64,000 bases of DNA from Methylobacterium sp. W2 (GTDB lineage: Bacteria > Pseudomonadota > Alphaproteobacteria > Rhizobiales > Beijerinckiaceae): positions 1 to 64,000 of the forward strand of contig NZ_VMOA01000028.1 of NCBI RefSeq assembly GCF_020662345.1, written 5' to 3'. The notes below the pieces were generated by a model. It worked only from the letters and a program-made list of their open reading frames with translations, had not been told where the DNA came from and made no database searches. Position 1 is the stretch's first letter. Each line of letters opens with the position of its first letter. Shown here in pieces: positions 54,701-62,044 of this stretch. The position numbers were made by a program, and so were the translations under genes.

Positions 54701-55223
54701 CCTGATCCACTCGCTGATCGAACATCTCCCGCGCCTCGATCGACATCAGCGGCCGAGCGCGGCCTCCGCCTTCGTCAAGGCGCGGGCACCGTCGCTTCCG
54801 GCGGCCGAGCAGGATCGGCTGGTCGAGGACGTTCTGAAACTCGTGAACGATCCCGCCCTCGCCGTGCTCTTCGACAAAGATGCGAGGGCCGAGGTCACGA
54901 TCTCGGGGCATGTCAGCGTCGGCGGGGCGTCACGACCGGTCTTCGGACGGGTCGATCGCCTGAGCATCCGTCCCGACGGGATCGTCGTGGCGGATTTCAA
55001 GACGAGCCGGCCACCGTCGGATCGCGCTCCCATTCCCGAAGACGAGGCGGCGCAAATCGCCCTCTACGTGGCGCTTCTGCGGGACATCTATCCGGGGCGT
55101 CCTGTCGAAGCGATGCTAGTCTGGACGTCCGGGCCGGTCATCCGCCACCTCGGCGAGGCCGACATCGCGTCGGCGCTCGCCTCGCTCTCCACCCGCCCGG
55201 TTCACACCGCCGTTACGGTGTGA
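51753..55223 (+). CDS. addA: AddA, double-strand-break repair helicase-nuclease
   Basis: 1156 residues. UvrD/RecB-type helicase with the P-loop SANAGAGKTKVLTDRVVRLL, helicase motifs LCLTFTKAAAANM, HVLVDEAQDTNPRQWDIL, FAVGDPKQSIYSFQGA and VMTIHGAKGLEAPVVV, and a C-terminal nuclease with VFGRVDRLSIRPDGIVVADF-K. TTG start with GGAG eight bases upstream. Partner of AddB, encoded 3.3 kb upstream. Its 3' end overlaps the convergent PQQ dehydrogenase gene by 11 bases. Confidence 0.96.
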   Translation: MPFVVDDLTKASQRRAADPLASAWVSANAGAGKTKVLTDRVVRLLLNGAPPARILCLTFTKAAAANMSIRVFRTLGRWVTLDDAALTAELTELTGAAPARRTLKAARRLFARAVETPGGLKIETLHALCERLLHMFPFEANVPARFQVLDENQAADLFAAETDRVLALAMTGRNPDLRSAWDRVGPEATGDTLRAILRAAMRAQSTFDGTDGLSGPLDALSRSLGLSAGETADTVLDRILTGGLDDWSSLAERLRTGKSTDEGLADRLIAAEATREAAARLDLYRSVFFTEKGTPKADRSLGTKDVPAEVKEALLSERDRLDPLFDTLRAAKALERTQALFVLVAEIHRRVERQKARLGALDFDDLIHKALDLLSRVDAAWVLYKLDRGIDHVLVDEAQDTNPRQWDILRRITADFASGEGAREGLRTRFAVGDPKQSIYSFQGAEPREFETVHREWRSASKQAGLAFEDVTLNVSFRSTKGILRAVDATFAVPEHYQGLSFDDTAVGTTHETARRDAPGVVEIWPVEVPAQEEEPDAWAAPVDAPEANAPSIVTARRVARAVKAWTTTGDEGGRVWRPGDVLILVRKRSAAFEEVIRALKVCGVPVAGQDRLDITAHIAVNDLVSIGRAGLLPADDLTLAGALKTPLVGLDDDDLVRIAARRDESETLEDALARHAAAGDPAALRGHEALTLWSDLAARHGPFGFYASLLGPHEGRMRLVARLGGEAGDAIDVFLMKAAEAEQASEAPSLDCFLTRYDSAPGRGVNGLTVKRDLESGRDEVRVMTIHGAKGLEAPVVVMIDGCEPLGRNDPHLLAMPGGRDGAMPPVWAGSKTQDTQAVAAAREAHQARAREEHNRLLYVALTRAADRLTVAPYRGHEEQGETAWCEMVRKGLEQAFGPGESLEAAYGPVLLWRDGPVRSVAAASSPAADAASAIPGWLRQSAGSEVEAAPPVSPSGALGAADGQRAVPRRQANPQARRRGILIHSLIEHLPRLDRHQRPSAASAFVKARAPSLPAAEQDRLVEDVLKLVNDPALAVLFDKDARAEVTISGHVSVGGASRPVFGRVDRLSIRPDGIVVADFKTSRPPSDRAPIPEDEAAQIALYVALLRDIYPGRPVEAMLVWTSGPVIRHLGEADIASALASLSTRPVHTAVTV

Positions 55224-56487
55224 GCTTGAGGATCTGTCCGTCCGGGCCGTCCGTCACCGCATAGACCGCCCCATCGGTGCCGACCCTCACGTCGCGGATC
55301 CGGTGATCGAGGGGGATGCGTTCCTCGGTGACCACTTTGTCGCCGTCGAGCTTCAACGCAACGATGCCGCCGCTCATGAGGCCGCCGACGAGGAAAGCGT
55401 CCTTCCAGGCGGGGAACAGGGTTCCGGTGTAGAGCGCCATGCCGGACGGCGCGATGACCGGGTCCCAGTAATAGACCGGCTGGACCGTACCGCCCGCCTG
55501 GGTCTTTCCCTCGCCGATCTTCTCGCCGCTATATTCGATGCCGTAGGTCACTTCCGGCCAGCCGTAGTTCAAGCCCGGCCGGGGGCGATTGAGTTCGTCG
55601 CCGCCGCGCGGCCCGTGCTCGACGGTCCAGAGGCGGCCCTGGCCATCGAGGGCGGCGGACTGGATGTTGCGGTGGCCGTAGGACCAGATTTCGGGCTTGG
55701 CCTTCTCGCCGCCCGTGAACGGGTTGTCCTTCGGCGCATTGCCGTCCGTGTCGATGCGGAAGACTTTGCCGAGTCCGCTGGTGAGGTCCTGGGACTGGAC
55801 CCGCGGTCCCTTGTCCGAGCGCTCGCCGACGGTGACGAACAGCTTGCCGTCCGGCGCGAAGACGAGGCGGGAGCCGAAATGCTTGTCGCCCTCGTAGGAC
55901 GGCGTCTGACGGAAGATGACCTTCACCTCGTCGAGACGACCGCCATCCTTCTCCTCGATCAGCTTGGCGCGGGCGACCGTCGTGCCGTTACCCTTGTCGC
56001 GCGGCTCGGAGTAGCTGAGATAGATGAGACGATCGGAGACGAAGCTCGGGCTCAGGGCCACGTCGAGCAAACCTCCCTGGCCTCGCGCATCCACCTTGGG
56101 CACGCCGGCGATGGGCTGGCCGACCGTGCCGTCCTTGGCGACGATACGCAGCTTTCCGCCCTTCTCCGTCACCAGCATGCGGCTATCCGGCAGAAACTCC
56201 ATGGCCCAGGGGCTGTCGAGGCCCTTGGCGACGACGGTGCTCTGAACCTTGGTGGCCTCGAGGGGCTTCGGCGCGCGGGTCTGGTTGGGCAGCAGGGGTT
56301 TGTAGGTGGTGTTGGCGGGTGCCGTCTCGGCCGGCTCTCCGCCCGTGGCCTCGTTCTGGGGCGCTGCGAAGGACTCGCCTCCGATCCTCGGTTGAGGCGT
56401 TCCGGATTTGCCATCCTGAGCGAACGCACCGGTGCCGAGGCTCAGGGCGGCGAAGGAGGCAAGCAAGGTCGGAGAGATGCGCGTCAC
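55213..56487 (-). CDS. PQQ-dependent sugar dehydrogenase (soluble aldose dehydrogenase type)
   Basis: 424 residues from GTG 56487, with GGAGG ten bases upstream; an ORF start 31 codons earlier would bury the signal peptide (VTRISPTLLASFAALSLGTG). Six-bladed propeller of the YliI/GdhB family: LDSPWAMEFLPDSRMLVTEK, GGLLDVALSP, the PQQ/calcium signature DKHFGSRLVFAPDGKLFVTV, then TDGNAPKDNPF and WSYGHRNIQSAAL. It oxidises sugars in the periplasm, passing electrons to the respiratory chain. PQQ is plentiful in methylotrophs, where methanol dehydrogenase uses it. Interrupts the usual addA-trxA adjacency. Confidence 0.92.
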   Translation of the reverse strand: MTRISPTLLASFAALSLGTGAFAQDGKSGTPQPRIGGESFAAPQNEATGGEPAETAPANTTYKPLLPNQTRAPKPLEATKVQSTVVAKGLDSPWAMEFLPDSRMLVTEKGGKLRIVAKDGTVGQPIAGVPKVDARGQGGLLDVALSPSFVSDRLIYLSYSEPRDKGNGTTVARAKLIEEKDGGRLDEVKVIFRQTPSYEGDKHFGSRLVFAPDGKLFVTVGERSDKGPRVQSQDLTSGLGKVFRIDTDGNAPKDNPFTGGEKAKPEIWSYGHRNIQSAALDGQGRLWTVEHGPRGGDELNRPRPGLNYGWPEVTYGIEYSGEKIGEGKTQAGGTVQPVYYWDPVIAPSGMALYTGTLFPAWKDAFLVGGLMSGGIVALKLDGDKVVTEERIPLDHRIRDVRVGTDGAVYAVTDGPDGQILKLTP

Positions 56488-56875
56488 GTGGTGATATCCT
56501 CCATGGCCGGCGTCGAGAGGACCGGCTCTCGGCCTGTTTCGGGGCTCGATCGCCGGATGGCGGCCTGGCCCGTTTGGCACCGGCTCTTCATGGGCATGCG
56601 TGCTCGGACGCTCGCCTCATGGGTTACCGGTCACGGTGGGAGATGGGGCGAAGCGACGGCTTTGGCGAGGGGCAACGGGAATCATGCACAGGACAGGCCT
56701 CCGGGTCGGCTCGCGCAAGAGCGGAGCACGAGCGGTGGAGGATGCATGAGAGAATCGAACGGCTGTCCCGCCCTTGGCATCTTACGCCTTGACCGTCCCG
56801 GCTCACGTTGCCAACTCTCCTTTCAAGCCGGCGCAGACATCGTCGCGTCGACTGTGAAATGGGAAAGGGATCGTG
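56488..56875. other. Intergenic region upstream of trxA and the PQQ dehydrogenase gene
   Basis: 388 bases holding the divergent promoters. TTGACCGTCCCGG (56788-56800) is a possible trxA -35, but no good -10 follows. No ORF with coding character, repeat or RNA gene is seen. GGGAAAGGGA (56861-56870) can serve as ribosome-binding site for trxA. Confidence 0.4.
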
Positions 56876-57196
56876 ATGGCGACGGTAAAAGTGACCGACG
56901 CGAGCTTCGAGCAGGATGTTCTCCAGTCCGCCGAGCCCGTGGTCGTGGATTTCTGGGCTGAATGGTGCGGCCCCTGCCGTCAGATCGGCCCGGCTCTCGA
57001 AGAGATCGCGGCTGACATGCAGGGTCGCGTGAAGATCGCCAAGGTCAACGTCGATGAGAATCCCGGGATCGCCGCCAAGTACGGCATCCGCTCGATTCCG
57101 ACCCTGTTGATCTTCAAGGGCGGTGAACTCGCCAGCCAGAAGGTCGGCGCGGCACCGAAGGGCGATCTCTCCCGCTGGATCCAGGCCAGCGCCTGA
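56876..57196 (+). CDS. trxA: Thioredoxin 1
   Basis: 106 residues. Redox-active WCGPC at 30-34 within [17 protein letters not shown], plus [13 protein letters not shown] with the cis-proline. General cytoplasmic disulfide reductant, kept reduced by thioredoxin reductase (not in this window). ATG 56876 is preferred over the GTG three bases upstream. Separated from addA by the PQQ dehydrogenase, and followed by a strong terminator. Confidence 0.98.
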   Translation: MATVKVTDASFEQDVLQSAEPVVVDFWAEWCGPCRQIGPALEEIAADMQGRVKIAKVNVDENPGIAAKYGIRSIPTLLIFKGGELASQKVGAAPKGDLSRWIQASA

Positions 57197-57218
57197 ACGC
57201 ACCCGGTCGTCCATCTTG

Positions 57219-57251
57219 AAAAAGCCCGGCCTCGGAAGGCCGGGTTTTTTT
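57219..57251 (+). terminator. Rho-independent terminator of trxA
   Basis: AAGCCCGGCCT / AGGCCGGGTTT with a 4-base loop and seven T. It starts about 22 bases after the trxA stop. Confidence 0.93.
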
Positions 57252-57297
57252 ATGTCCGGTGGCGCGCACCGGTTTGTACCGCCCCTGGTTCGGAAAC

Positions 57298-57327
57298 GAA
57301 AAAACCCGGCCGTGAGGCCGGGCTTCT
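57298..57327 (-). terminator. Rho-independent terminator of the porin gene
   Basis: On the minus strand GCCCGGCC-TCAC-GGCCGGG is followed by six T. It lies 39 bases after the porin stop codon. Confidence 0.9.
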
Positions 57328-57365
57328 CCGTTTCGAGACCTGTGTCGACGTTGCGACGTATCGGC

Positions 57366-58187
57366 TTAGTACGAGCCGAACTTGTAGTTCAGACCAGCGC
57401 GGACGACGGCGAACTCGCTCTCGCGAGCGGTGACCGAACGGCTGAGGGAGAGAACGCCGGTGGCCGGGTTCAGCACCGAGCGCTCGGTGGTGTTACCCTT
57501 GTTCTCGAGGTTCACGTAGAGACCTTCGACCTTCAGCGTCACGGCGGACGAGCGGAAGAAGTTCAGGAACGAGTCGACGGGCATGGCGTACTCGATGCCG
57601 CCACCAGCCGTGTAGCCGGTGCGGAAATCGTCGCGGCCGGTGCCGCCGTCGCCGTAGGCGAAGCCGCCGGTGCCGTAGAACAGAACGCGGTCGAAGGCGT
57701 AACCGACGCGGCCACGAACCGTACCGAAGAAGTTCATCTCGTTGCCGGGAACGCGAACCCGGACGCTAGCGGTGTCGACGCCGTCGGTGATGCTACCATT
57801 CACGAGACGGCTCTTGTTACCGAAATCCGTGTACTGAGCGTCGGCCTCGAGACCAACGACCAGACCCGAACCCGGGGTGAACTGGTAGTTGTAGCCGACC
57901 TGGCCACCGCCGACGAAGCCTTCGAGGTTGTTGTTGTTGTTGGTGGTGAGAACCAGCGTGTCACGGGTGAACGAGTTCAGCACCGAACCGCCCGGAAGAA
58001 CGTAGCGGTCGCTGTTGCTGCCGGCGTCGAAGCCGTAACCGGCGTTGATACCGAAGTAGGCGCCCGTCCAGGTGAACACCGGCACCGGCACGAAGACCGG
58101 CGGTGCTGCGCGACGCGGAAGGTCAGCGGCGGTGGCCGCTGCCGTGAGGGCCGTGAAGGCCGCGAAAGAGGTGAGAAGCTTTTTCAT
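57366..58187 (-). CDS. Outer-membrane beta-barrel protein, Omp25/RopB-like
   Basis: 273 residues. Signal peptide MKKLLTSFAAFTALTAAATA, then DLPRRAAPPV. The eight-stranded barrel of the OmpW/Omp25 superfamily shows as FTWTGAYFGINAGYGFD, GFVGGGQVGYNYQF, VVGLEADAQYTDFG, FGTVRGRVGYAFDRVLFYGT and GGFAYGDG, ending in VVRAGLNYKFGSY with a terminal aromatic. Rhizobial relatives are abundant surface proteins. Poly-Asn (NNNNN) near residue 85 is a likely external loop. It stands alone between two terminators and breaks the usual trxA-folC adjacency. Confidence 0.92.
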   Translation of the reverse strand: MKKLLTSFAAFTALTAAATAADLPRRAAPPVFVPVPVFTWTGAYFGINAGYGFDAGSNSDRYVLPGGSVLNSFTRDTLVLTTNNNNNLEGFVGGGQVGYNYQFTPGSGLVVGLEADAQYTDFGNKSRLVNGSITDGVDTASVRVRVPGNEMNFFGTVRGRVGYAFDRVLFYGTGGFAYGDGGTGRDDFRTGYTAGGGIEYAMPVDSFLNFFRSSAVTLKVEGLYVNLENKGNTTERSVLNPATGVLSLSRSVTARESEFAVVRAGLNYKFGSY

Positions 58188-58504
58188 CGTTGATCCCCAG
58201 CGATTTGCCCGATCCACGATCAAACTAGTCGATTTTGTGCAGACGAGATGTAGCGCAGGAGCCACACCCGATATCCGATGCCACAAGTGTGGCCGGTTCG
58301 GTGAAAAGCGGGGATTGTCGCGCTGTGTCAGCCCCGGATCATAGGCAAGGAAACTGTCTCCGTCACGCCGGTCCCATGCCGGAGACTCTCCTCCGGCTTG
58401 GTTGTCCAAGACAAACGATGCGTTAACCCCGTTCGGCGCGGGCGAGGATTCGTCCAGTAGGCTCGCTCGCCTTCCCCGATTGGACCGCCTCGCACCCGAA
58501 GCGA
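58188..58504. other. Intergenic region between folC and the porin gene
   Basis: 317 bases. Contains the minus-strand promoter and leader of the porin gene. GCCACAAGTGTGGC (58279-58292) is an inverted repeat with 6-base arms, a candidate regulator site about 90 bases upstream of the porin start. No gene is recognised. Confidence 0.45.
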
Positions 58505-59830
58505 TCAGGTCGGAGGGGTTCCATTGGCGGTCAGGACGTTGCCCGCGAGATAGAGCGAGCCACAGATCAGGATCCGCGGCGGCCGCTCGAAGGCGAGGTC
58601 GGAGAGGCTTTCCAAGGCGGCCTCGACGCTGGAGGCCACATAGGCGGTGAGCCCGACATCGACGGCGATCTGCGCAACCTCCTCGGCCGGCCGCGCCGCC
58701 ATCTGACCGCCGATCGGGACCGCGATCAGGTTGCGCGCCAGCCCGACGAAGTTGCGCAGGAAACCTTCCGCATCCTTCGTGCCGAGAAGGCCCACCACCA
58801 GGATCAGCGGAACGTCGCTACGCTCGCCGAGATCCGCCATCGCGGTCGCGAGAATGCGGCCGCCATCGATGTTGTGGCCGCCATCGAGCCAGAGCTCCGC
58901 GCCATCCGGTGCCATGTCGGACAGGCGGCCGCGGGTGAGCCGCTGCAGGCGGCCCGGCCATTCGACCTTGTTGAGGCCGGCCTCGATGGCCTCCACTCCG
59001 ATATCGCCGAATCCGGCCGCGCGCAGGGCCGCGATGGCGGTGGCGGCGTTGGTGAACTGGTGCCGTCCGTTGAGTCGGGGCTGGGGCAGGTCGAACAGGT
59101 CGAGTTCGTCCTGGTAGACGATCCGTCCGCGCTCGGCATGGACCGAGAAATCCTGGTTCCCCACCCGGATCGGTGTCGCTCCGATCTCCTCGGCGATGCG
59201 GCAGAGCACCGAATCCGCCTCCTTGTAATCCTGGGCAGCGATGATCGCCGGGCAGCCGCGCTTGAAGATGCCCGCCTTCTCGGTCGCCACCGCTTCGACG
59301 GTATCGCCGAGATATTCCGCATGGTCGCGCCCGATCGGCGTGACGACGGCGGCCGCGGGATTGTCGATCACGTTGGTGGCGTCGACCCGGCCGCCGAGCC
59401 CCACTTCGAGCAGGAGCACGTCGGCGGGGGTTTCCGAGAACAGCAGGAAGGCCGCGGCGGTGGTGATCTCGAACACCGTGATCGGCTCGCCGGCATTGGA
59501 TGCCTCGCAGCGGGCGAGGGCGTCGGCGAGCTGGTCCTCGGGCACATAGCTGCCGCCGCCCACCGCACCGATGCGGATGCGCTCGTGGAAGCGCACGAGA
59601 TGGGGCGAGGTGTAGACATGCGCGGAGAGGCCGCCGGCTTCGAGAATCGCCCGCATGAAGGCGATGGTCGACCCCTTGCCGTTGGTGCCGGCCACATGAA
59701 TGACCGGCGGCAGCTTGCGCTCCGGGTGACCGAGACGTTCGAGCAGGCGCTCGATCCGGCCCAGCGACAGGTCGATCGTGCGGGGATGAAGGGCCAGGAA
59801 GCGGGCCATCAGCGCGTCGGAGGAATCCAT
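58505..59830 (-). CDS. folC: Bifunctional folylpolyglutamate synthase / dihydrofolate synthase
   Basis: 441 residues from ATG 59830 (MDSSDALMARFLALHP). Adds glutamate to dihydropteroate and to folates with ATP. Key features: the P-loop VAGTNGKGSTIAFMRAIL, TSPHLVRFHERIRI, LLLEVGLGGRVDATNVI with the catalytic acid, PIGRDHAEYLG and the C-terminal-domain motif LWLDGGHNIDGGRIL. It follows accD after 28 bases on the same strand; trpA-accD-folC is a standard alphaproteobacterial operon. Confidence 0.96.
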   Translation of the reverse strand: MDSSDALMARFLALHPRTIDLSLGRIERLLERLGHPERKLPPVIHVAGTNGKGSTIAFMRAILEAGGLSAHVYTSPHLVRFHERIRIGAVGGGSYVPEDQLADALARCEASNAGEPITVFEITTAAAFLLFSETPADVLLLEVGLGGRVDATNVIDNPAAAVVTPIGRDHAEYLGDTVEAVATEKAGIFKRGCPAIIAAQDYKEADSVLCRIAEEIGATPIRVGNQDFSVHAERGRIVYQDELDLFDLPQPRLNGRHQFTNAATAIAALRAAGFGDIGVEAIEAGLNKVEWPGRLQRLTRGRLSDMAPDGAELWLDGGHNIDGGRILATAMADLGERSDVPLILVVGLLGTKDAEGFLRNFVGLARNLIAVPIGGQMAARPAEEVAQIAVDVGLTAYVASSVEAALESLSDLAFERPPRILICGSLYLAGNVLTANGTPPT

Positions 59831-59858
59831 GGATCGGCTCGCCGTATCGCGTGGGGGC

Positions 59859-60761
59859 TCAGGCCGGCTCGGCAACGGCGCCGGCGCGGGCCGGTGCCGC
59901 CGCGGGCTGGTTCATCAGCAGGCCGCAGAGTCGTGAGATCGTGTCCTTCAGGGCATGCCGGTGCACGACCTGATCGACCATTCCGTGTTCTTGCAGATAC
60001 TCCGCGCGCTGGAAACCGTCAGGCAGTTTCTCGCGGATCGTCTGTTCGATGACGCGCGGCCCGGCAAAGCAGATCAGGGCACCGGGCTCGGCGAGATGGA
60101 CATCGCCGAGCATGGCGTAGGAGGCGGTGACGCCGCCCGTGGTCGGGTTGGTCAACACCACGATGTAGGGAAGCTTCGCCGCCTTCAGCCGGCGCACGGC
60201 CACCGTCGTGCGCGGCATCTGCATCAGCGACAGGATCCCCTCCTGCATGCGCGCGCCGCCCGAGGCCGAGAACAGGATGTAGGGCGTGCGCTTGTCCAGC
60301 GCCGTCTCGGCACCGCGCACGAAGGCCTCGCCCGCCGCCATGCCGAGCGAGCCGGCCATGAAGGCGAAATCCTGCACCGCCAGCGTCATCGGCAGTCCGG
60401 AGACCCGGCCGAAGCCGATCTTGAAGGCGTCGGGCATCCCGGTCTTGGCACGGGCGTCCTTCAGGCGGTCGGCGTAGCGCTTCTCGTCGCGGAACTTGAG
60501 CGGGTCGGTCGCCACCTCCGGCAGGGGCACGTCGATCCAGGTGCCCTCGTCGAACATCATCTTCAGGCGCGCCTGCGCGCTCATCTTCAGATGGTGCTCG
60601 GATCCCGGGATGACCCAGTGGTTCCCCTCTACCTCCTTGTGGAACACCATCTGCCCGCTATCGGGGCATTTGACCCACAGGTTCTCGGGGGTCTCGCGCT
60701 TGAACAGGGTCTTGATCCTGGGGCGCACGACCTCCGAGATCCAGTTCATGGGTTCAACCAT
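59859..60761 (-). CDS. accD: Acetyl-CoA carboxylase carboxyltransferase subunit beta
   Basis: 300 residues. With AccA it transfers carboxyl from biotin carrier protein to acetyl-CoA, the first committed step of fatty-acid synthesis. Crotonase-like core: [19 protein letters not shown] and [20 protein letters not shown]. The N-terminal zinc ribbon of the E. coli enzyme is degenerate: only Cys32 remains (KCPDSGQ; then VIPGSEHH), so zinc is probably not bound. I recall the same loss in other Rhizobiales. An alternative ATG four codons on (MNWISEV) is possible. Lies between trpA and folC. Confidence 0.96.
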   Translation of the reverse strand: MVEPMNWISEVVRPRIKTLFKRETPENLWVKCPDSGQMVFHKEVEGNHWVIPGSEHHLKMSAQARLKMMFDEGTWIDVPLPEVATDPLKFRDEKRYADRLKDARAKTGMPDAFKIGFGRVSGLPMTLAVQDFAFMAGSLGMAAGEAFVRGAETALDKRTPYILFSASGGARMQEGILSLMQMPRTTVAVRRLKAAKLPYIVVLTNPTTGGVTASYAMLGDVHLAEPGALICFAGPRVIEQTIREKLPDGFQRAEYLQEHGMVDQVVHRHALKDTISRLCGLLMNQPAAAPARAGAVAEPA

Positions 60762-60843
60762 CGTCGACTGACCGTTCTTGAGGGAAGGGGTCTCGGATGA
60801 GCCGGGGATCGGCTCGCGGACGGATCGTTCCGGCGTGGCTCTG

Positions 60844-61710
60844 TCAGGCGATCCGGCCGCGCACGCCCTCGGCCAGTTCGCGCACCAGGGCGCTCACCGT
60901 CTCGGCGGCGTCCCGGCCGTCCACCACCGCCCGGTGGATCACATCCACGAGCGCGGAGCCGACGACCACGCCGTCTGCGCCCTTGGCGATCGCTGCGGCC
61001 TGGGCGCCCGTCCGGACGCCGAAACCGACCACCACGGGCAGGTCCGTATGGCACCGGATACGGCCCACTGCCTCGGCCACCCGGCCGAAATCGGGGGTCG
61101 CCGTGCCGGTGATGCCGTTGATCGAGACATAATAGACGAAGCCGGCCGTATTCGCGAGGACGGCGGGAAGGCGGCGCTCGTCGGTGGTGGGCGTCGCCAG
61201 CCGGATGAAGGCCAGGCCCTTGGCGAGGGCCGGCAGGCAGAGTTCGTCGTCCTCTTCCGGCGGCAGGTCGACGACGATCAGCCCGTCGATCCCCGCCACG
61301 ACGGCGTCGTCGAGGAACCGGTCGACGCCGTAGGCATGGATCGGGTTGTAGTATCCCATCAGGATGACCGGGGTTCCGGAATTCTCCTCCCGGAAGCGCC
61401 GGACGAGGTCGAGGGTCTTGACCAGATCCTGGCCGCCCGCGAGGGCGCGCAAAGCCGCCGCCTGGATCGCCGGCCCGTCCGCCATCGGGTCGGTGAAGGG
61501 AAGGCCGAACTCGACGATGTCGGCGCCGGCCTGCGGCAGCGCCCGGAGCACCTTCAGCGAGGTTTCGGCATCGGGGTCGCCGGCCATGACGTAGGTCACG
61601 AGGGCGGCGCGCTTCTCCGCGCGGCAGCGGGCGAAGGTCGCCTCGATGCGTGTCGCCGTGGAACCGGCGGTGCCCGGCTGCGAAGAGGTCTCTGACGAAG
61701 AAAGGGTCAT
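60844..61710 (-). CDS. trpA: Tryptophan synthase subunit alpha
   Basis: 288 residues. Cleaves indole-3-glycerol phosphate to indole and glyceraldehyde-3-phosphate, passing indole to TrpB. Motifs: [20 protein letters not shown], the catalytic glutamate in [20 protein letters not shown], and [11 protein letters not shown] with the second catalytic aspartate; [13 protein letters not shown] and [20 protein letters not shown] bind phosphate. ATG 61710 gives the usual length. trpB is not on the upstream side in this window; a hybrid kinase is there instead. Confidence 0.97.
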   Translation of the reverse strand: MTLSSSETSSQPGTAGSTATRIEATFARCRAEKRAALVTYVMAGDPDAETSLKVLRALPQAGADIVEFGLPFTDPMADGPAIQAAALRALAGGQDLVKTLDLVRRFREENSGTPVILMGYYNPIHAYGVDRFLDDAVVAGIDGLIVVDLPPEEDDELCLPALAKGLAFIRLATPTTDERRLPAVLANTAGFVYYVSINGITGTATPDFGRVAEAVGRIRCHTDLPVVVGFGVRTGAQAAAIAKGADGVVVGSALVDVIHRAVVDGRDAAETVSALVRELAEGVRGRIA

Positions 61711-62044
61711 GGTGCCTGCGTCTCGCGGCCTGGCCTCGGGGGAGGGGCGGCCCAGGTACAAGCCGTCGCGCCTACACCATCCCGGCCTGCCCGTGAAGCG
61801 CGGCGCGCCAAGCTGTCCGGCATCGGCTATGACCATGATGTCGCCGATGCGGGGCGAGGGATGTCCTCCGTCGCGGCAAGGAAGCCTTAAGCGCATTTCG
61901 AAAGCCGTCCTTCAATCTCACATGCGAGTGACAGGACATGCGAGTGACGAGAATGGAGTGGGAGCAGGAACCCCGGCGGCCTCATCCCGCGGCCCGGCGG
62001 TTCGCCATGCGGCGATCCGCTCGTGCCGCTCCACGGAGAGGCTG
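61711..62044. other. Divergent intergenic region between trpA and the hybrid kinase
   Basis: 334 bases. Holds the promoters for trpA (minus) and the kinase (plus). ACATGCGAGTGAC occurs twice, at 61920-61932 and 61936-61948 (16-base period), 97 bases upstream of the kinase start, and may be a regulator-binding pair. GGAGAGG (62036-62042) is the kinase ribosome-binding site. No gene is recognised. Confidence 0.5.
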
